Positions 62,677-64,000 of a DNA stretch of 64,000 nt are shown here, in pieces (within the stretch, counting starts at the first letter, position 1; the number at the start of each line of letters is the position of its first letter). The stretch is from CAWGQN01 sp963824885 (GTDB lineage Bacteria; Actinomycetota; Actinomycetes; Actinomycetales; Microbacteriaceae). The stretch spans positions 1 to 64,000 of the forward strand of contig CAWGQN010000010.1 of NCBI GenBank assembly GCA_963824885.1, given 5' to 3'. Position numbers and translations under genes: made by a program. The notes under the pieces are model-generated. The model was not told the origin of the DNA. It made no database searches and saw nothing but the letters and a program-made list of their open reading frames with translations.

Positions 62677-63883
62677 GCGCGCGACCCTGTTTCGGTGCGT
62701 CGTAATGCGGATTTTCCCAAATCACGCTCGCGCCCTGACCGAGACCCACGCACATTGCCGTGAGTCCAAATCGAACAGTGGGGTTCTCGTTGAACTGCCG
62801 AGCGAGCTGGATCATCAGCCGGACACCGGATGACGCCAAAGGATGTCCAAGTGCAATTGCCCCCCCATATTTATTTACTCGCGGATCGTCCTCGTCAATG
62901 CCAAAGTGGTCGAGAAACGAGAGCACTTGCACCGCGAACGCCTCATTAAGTTCAAAAAGCCCGATGTCGTCAATCGTCAGGCCCGCCTTAAGCAACGCCT
63001 TTTCGGTCGAGGGGATGGGACCGATGCCCATGATTTCGGGCTCAACGCCCGCAAATGCGAAGTTAACCAGTCGCATCTTTGGAGTCAAACCGAATTCCTC
63101 GATTGCACTACCGCTCACCATAATCGATGCGGTAGCGCCATCGTTCAACCCCGACGAATTGCCGGCGGTCACGCGCCCGTGTGGCCGAAACGGTGTCTTA
63201 AGGGCCGCGAGGCCCGCTAGCGTCGTATCGGGGCGAGGCGCCTCGTCTCGGGTCGCGAGGCCCCAACCGTGACCGCTCCGTATCGCGACCGAAATGAGGT
63301 CCGGCTGAATGGCATTCGAAGCGTACGCCGCGGCAACTTTTTCTTGACTTCGCAGCGCGAACCGGTCGCTTCGATCCTTCGTCAACGCGGGATATCGGTC
63401 ATGAAGTCGTTCGGCGGTAGCACCCATGACGAGGGCGTCTGCGCTCACGATGTATTCGGCAAGGAACCGCGGATTTGGGTCCGCCCCAAATCCCATCGGG
63501 TGTCGACCCATGTGCTCCACACCGCCAGCAATCGCGACGTCATACGCGCCGAACGCGATTCCGCCACTCACTCCCGTGACGGCCGTCAGGGCCCCGGCGC
63601 ACATTCGGTCAATTGCATAGCCCGGGACGGACTGGGGTAATCCCGCAAGGAGCGCAGCAGTTCGACCAATCGTGAGACCCTGGTCGCCGACCTGTGTTGT
63701 TGCGGCAATTGCGACGTCATCGAAACGCTCGACGGGAATCGATTTGTTGCGCTCGAGGAGACCGACGATGGTTTTCACAATAAGGTCATCAGCCCGGGTG
63801 TCCCAATACATCCCCTTTTCTCCCGCGCGCCCAAACGGAGTGCGCACACCATCGACGAAATACACGTCAGTCTTTCGGGCCAC
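62669..63883 (-). CDS. fadA: Acetyl-CoA C-acyltransferase (thiolase)
   Basis: Last step of beta-oxidation. About 404 residues from GTG 63883, preferred because GGAGG stands four bases upstream; a TTG at 63901 would add six residues. Active-site Cys in IDRMCAGALTAVTGVSGG, then ELNEAFAVQVLSF, GGAIALGHPLASSGVRL (His) and CVGLGQGASVIWENP (second Cys). It is first gene of the fadA-fadB operon. Confidence 0.94.
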   Translation of the reverse strand: MARKTDVYFVDGVRTPFGRAGEKGMYWDTRADDLIVKTIVGLLERNKSIPVERFDDVAIAATTQVGDQGLTIGRTAALLAGLPQSVPGYAIDRMCAGALTAVTGVSGGIAFGAYDVAIAGGVEHMGRHPMGFGADPNPRFLAEYIVSADALVMGATAERLHDRYPALTKDRSDRFALRSQEKVAAAYASNAIQPDLISVAIRSGHGWGLATRDEAPRPDTTLAGLAALKTPFRPHGRVTAGNSSGLNDGATASIMVSGSAIEEFGLTPKMRLVNFAFAGVEPEIMGIGPIPSTEKALLKAGLTIDDIGLFELNEAFAVQVLSFLDHFGIDEDDPRVNKYGGAIALGHPLASSGVRLMIQLARQFNENPTVRFGLTAMCVGLGQGASVIWENPHYDAPKQGRAHD

Positions 63884-63967
63884 TCCGCCTCCACACGACA
63901 AACACCACGTTTAAGTACGCTTGATCTTAGGGTTATGATCGCGGTCGAAGGAATCTTTTGACCTTAT

Positions 63968-64000
63968 CTACGAATCGAGTTCGACCGGTTCCGTAATCGT
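63968..64000 (-). CDS. Possible 3' end of a gene entering from beyond the window
   Basis: Reading inward from the window edge on the minus strand, an open frame TITEPVELDS ends at TAG 63968-63970. In relatives a ribonuclease D gene often precedes fadA, but ten residues are too few to identify it. The 84 bases between it and fadA look like a normal spacer. Confidence 0.3.
   Translation of the reverse strand, partial: TITEPVELDS

Noticed and set aside
1..64000. CRISPR array, insertion sequence, prophage or other defence system
   Set aside because: No regularly spaced direct repeats, transposase, integrase or restriction genes were found on reading both strands.

Overview
The window looks like a chromosome segment of a small-genome actinobacterium, most likely Microbacteriaceae (order Micrococcales). 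The evidence is gene content and order: sigA-murT-gatD-DUF7455-parE against parC, then a phosphodiesterase, sepH, DUF4193, DUF3093, dut, DUF3710 and DUF3159; polyphosphate glucokinase; two glutamine synthetases flanking glnE; homodimeric aceE; and a FASII operon led by a PucR-type regulator. Base composition is moderately GC-rich (mid-50s by eye), except for the first ~640 bases, which are clearly richer. Intergenic gaps are short, stops and starts often overlap, and GTG starts are common. No CRISPR array, insertion sequence or prophage is visible.

Layout. 1-1.9 kb: a high-GC, frame-broken apbE fragment abutting the tail of an ABC ATPase, tRNA-Asn, and a decayed peptide deformylase. 1.9-8 kb: a DMT-type transporter, a GT4 glycosyltransferase, tRNA-Met, several hypotheticals, DUF1684, a PadR regulator and DUF3145. 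8-15.7 kb (minus strand): aceE, fasR-like regulator, fabD, fabH, acpP, fabF, linking acetyl-CoA production to fatty-acid elongation. 16-20.4 kb: tRNA-Val, a frameshifted cytosine-permease-like gene, nif3, a coiled-coil protein with a worn-out zinc ribbon, an RNase HI and rnpB. 20.4-25 kb: ppgK, map, a small SPOR-like gene, panB and nadE. 25-31 kb: glnA2, glnE and glnA1, with four GlnR-like pentamers at exact 11-bp spacing before glnA1. 31-39.5 kb: RDD and DUF4191 membrane proteins, lipA, lipB, a membrane-anchored pseudokinase, the E2 acyltransferase, lpdA and a PAC2 protein. lipB/lipA make the lipoyl group that the E2 carries, and aceE and lpdA are the other two enzymes of that complex. 39.7-64 kb: sigA, the MurT/GatD-like pair, parE/parC, sepH and the conserved DUF block, a P-type ATPase, acnA (frameshifted), dxs, fadB and fadA.

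Most notable is the MurT/GatD-like pair. GatD has Gly where the class I glutaminase Cys should be, and MurT has no Cys at all, so it has no zinc ribbon. Microbacteriaceae commonly make B-type peptidoglycan, cross-linked through the D-Glu alpha-carboxyl that MurT-GatD normally amidates. The pair may therefore have been repurposed, for example as a ligase using another amine donor. This is inference. Other points are the GlnR-like array, the pseudokinase, the deformylase that has lost both histidine ligands, and single-base frame breaks in at least six genes. The frame breaks fit sequencing or assembly error at least as well as real decay.
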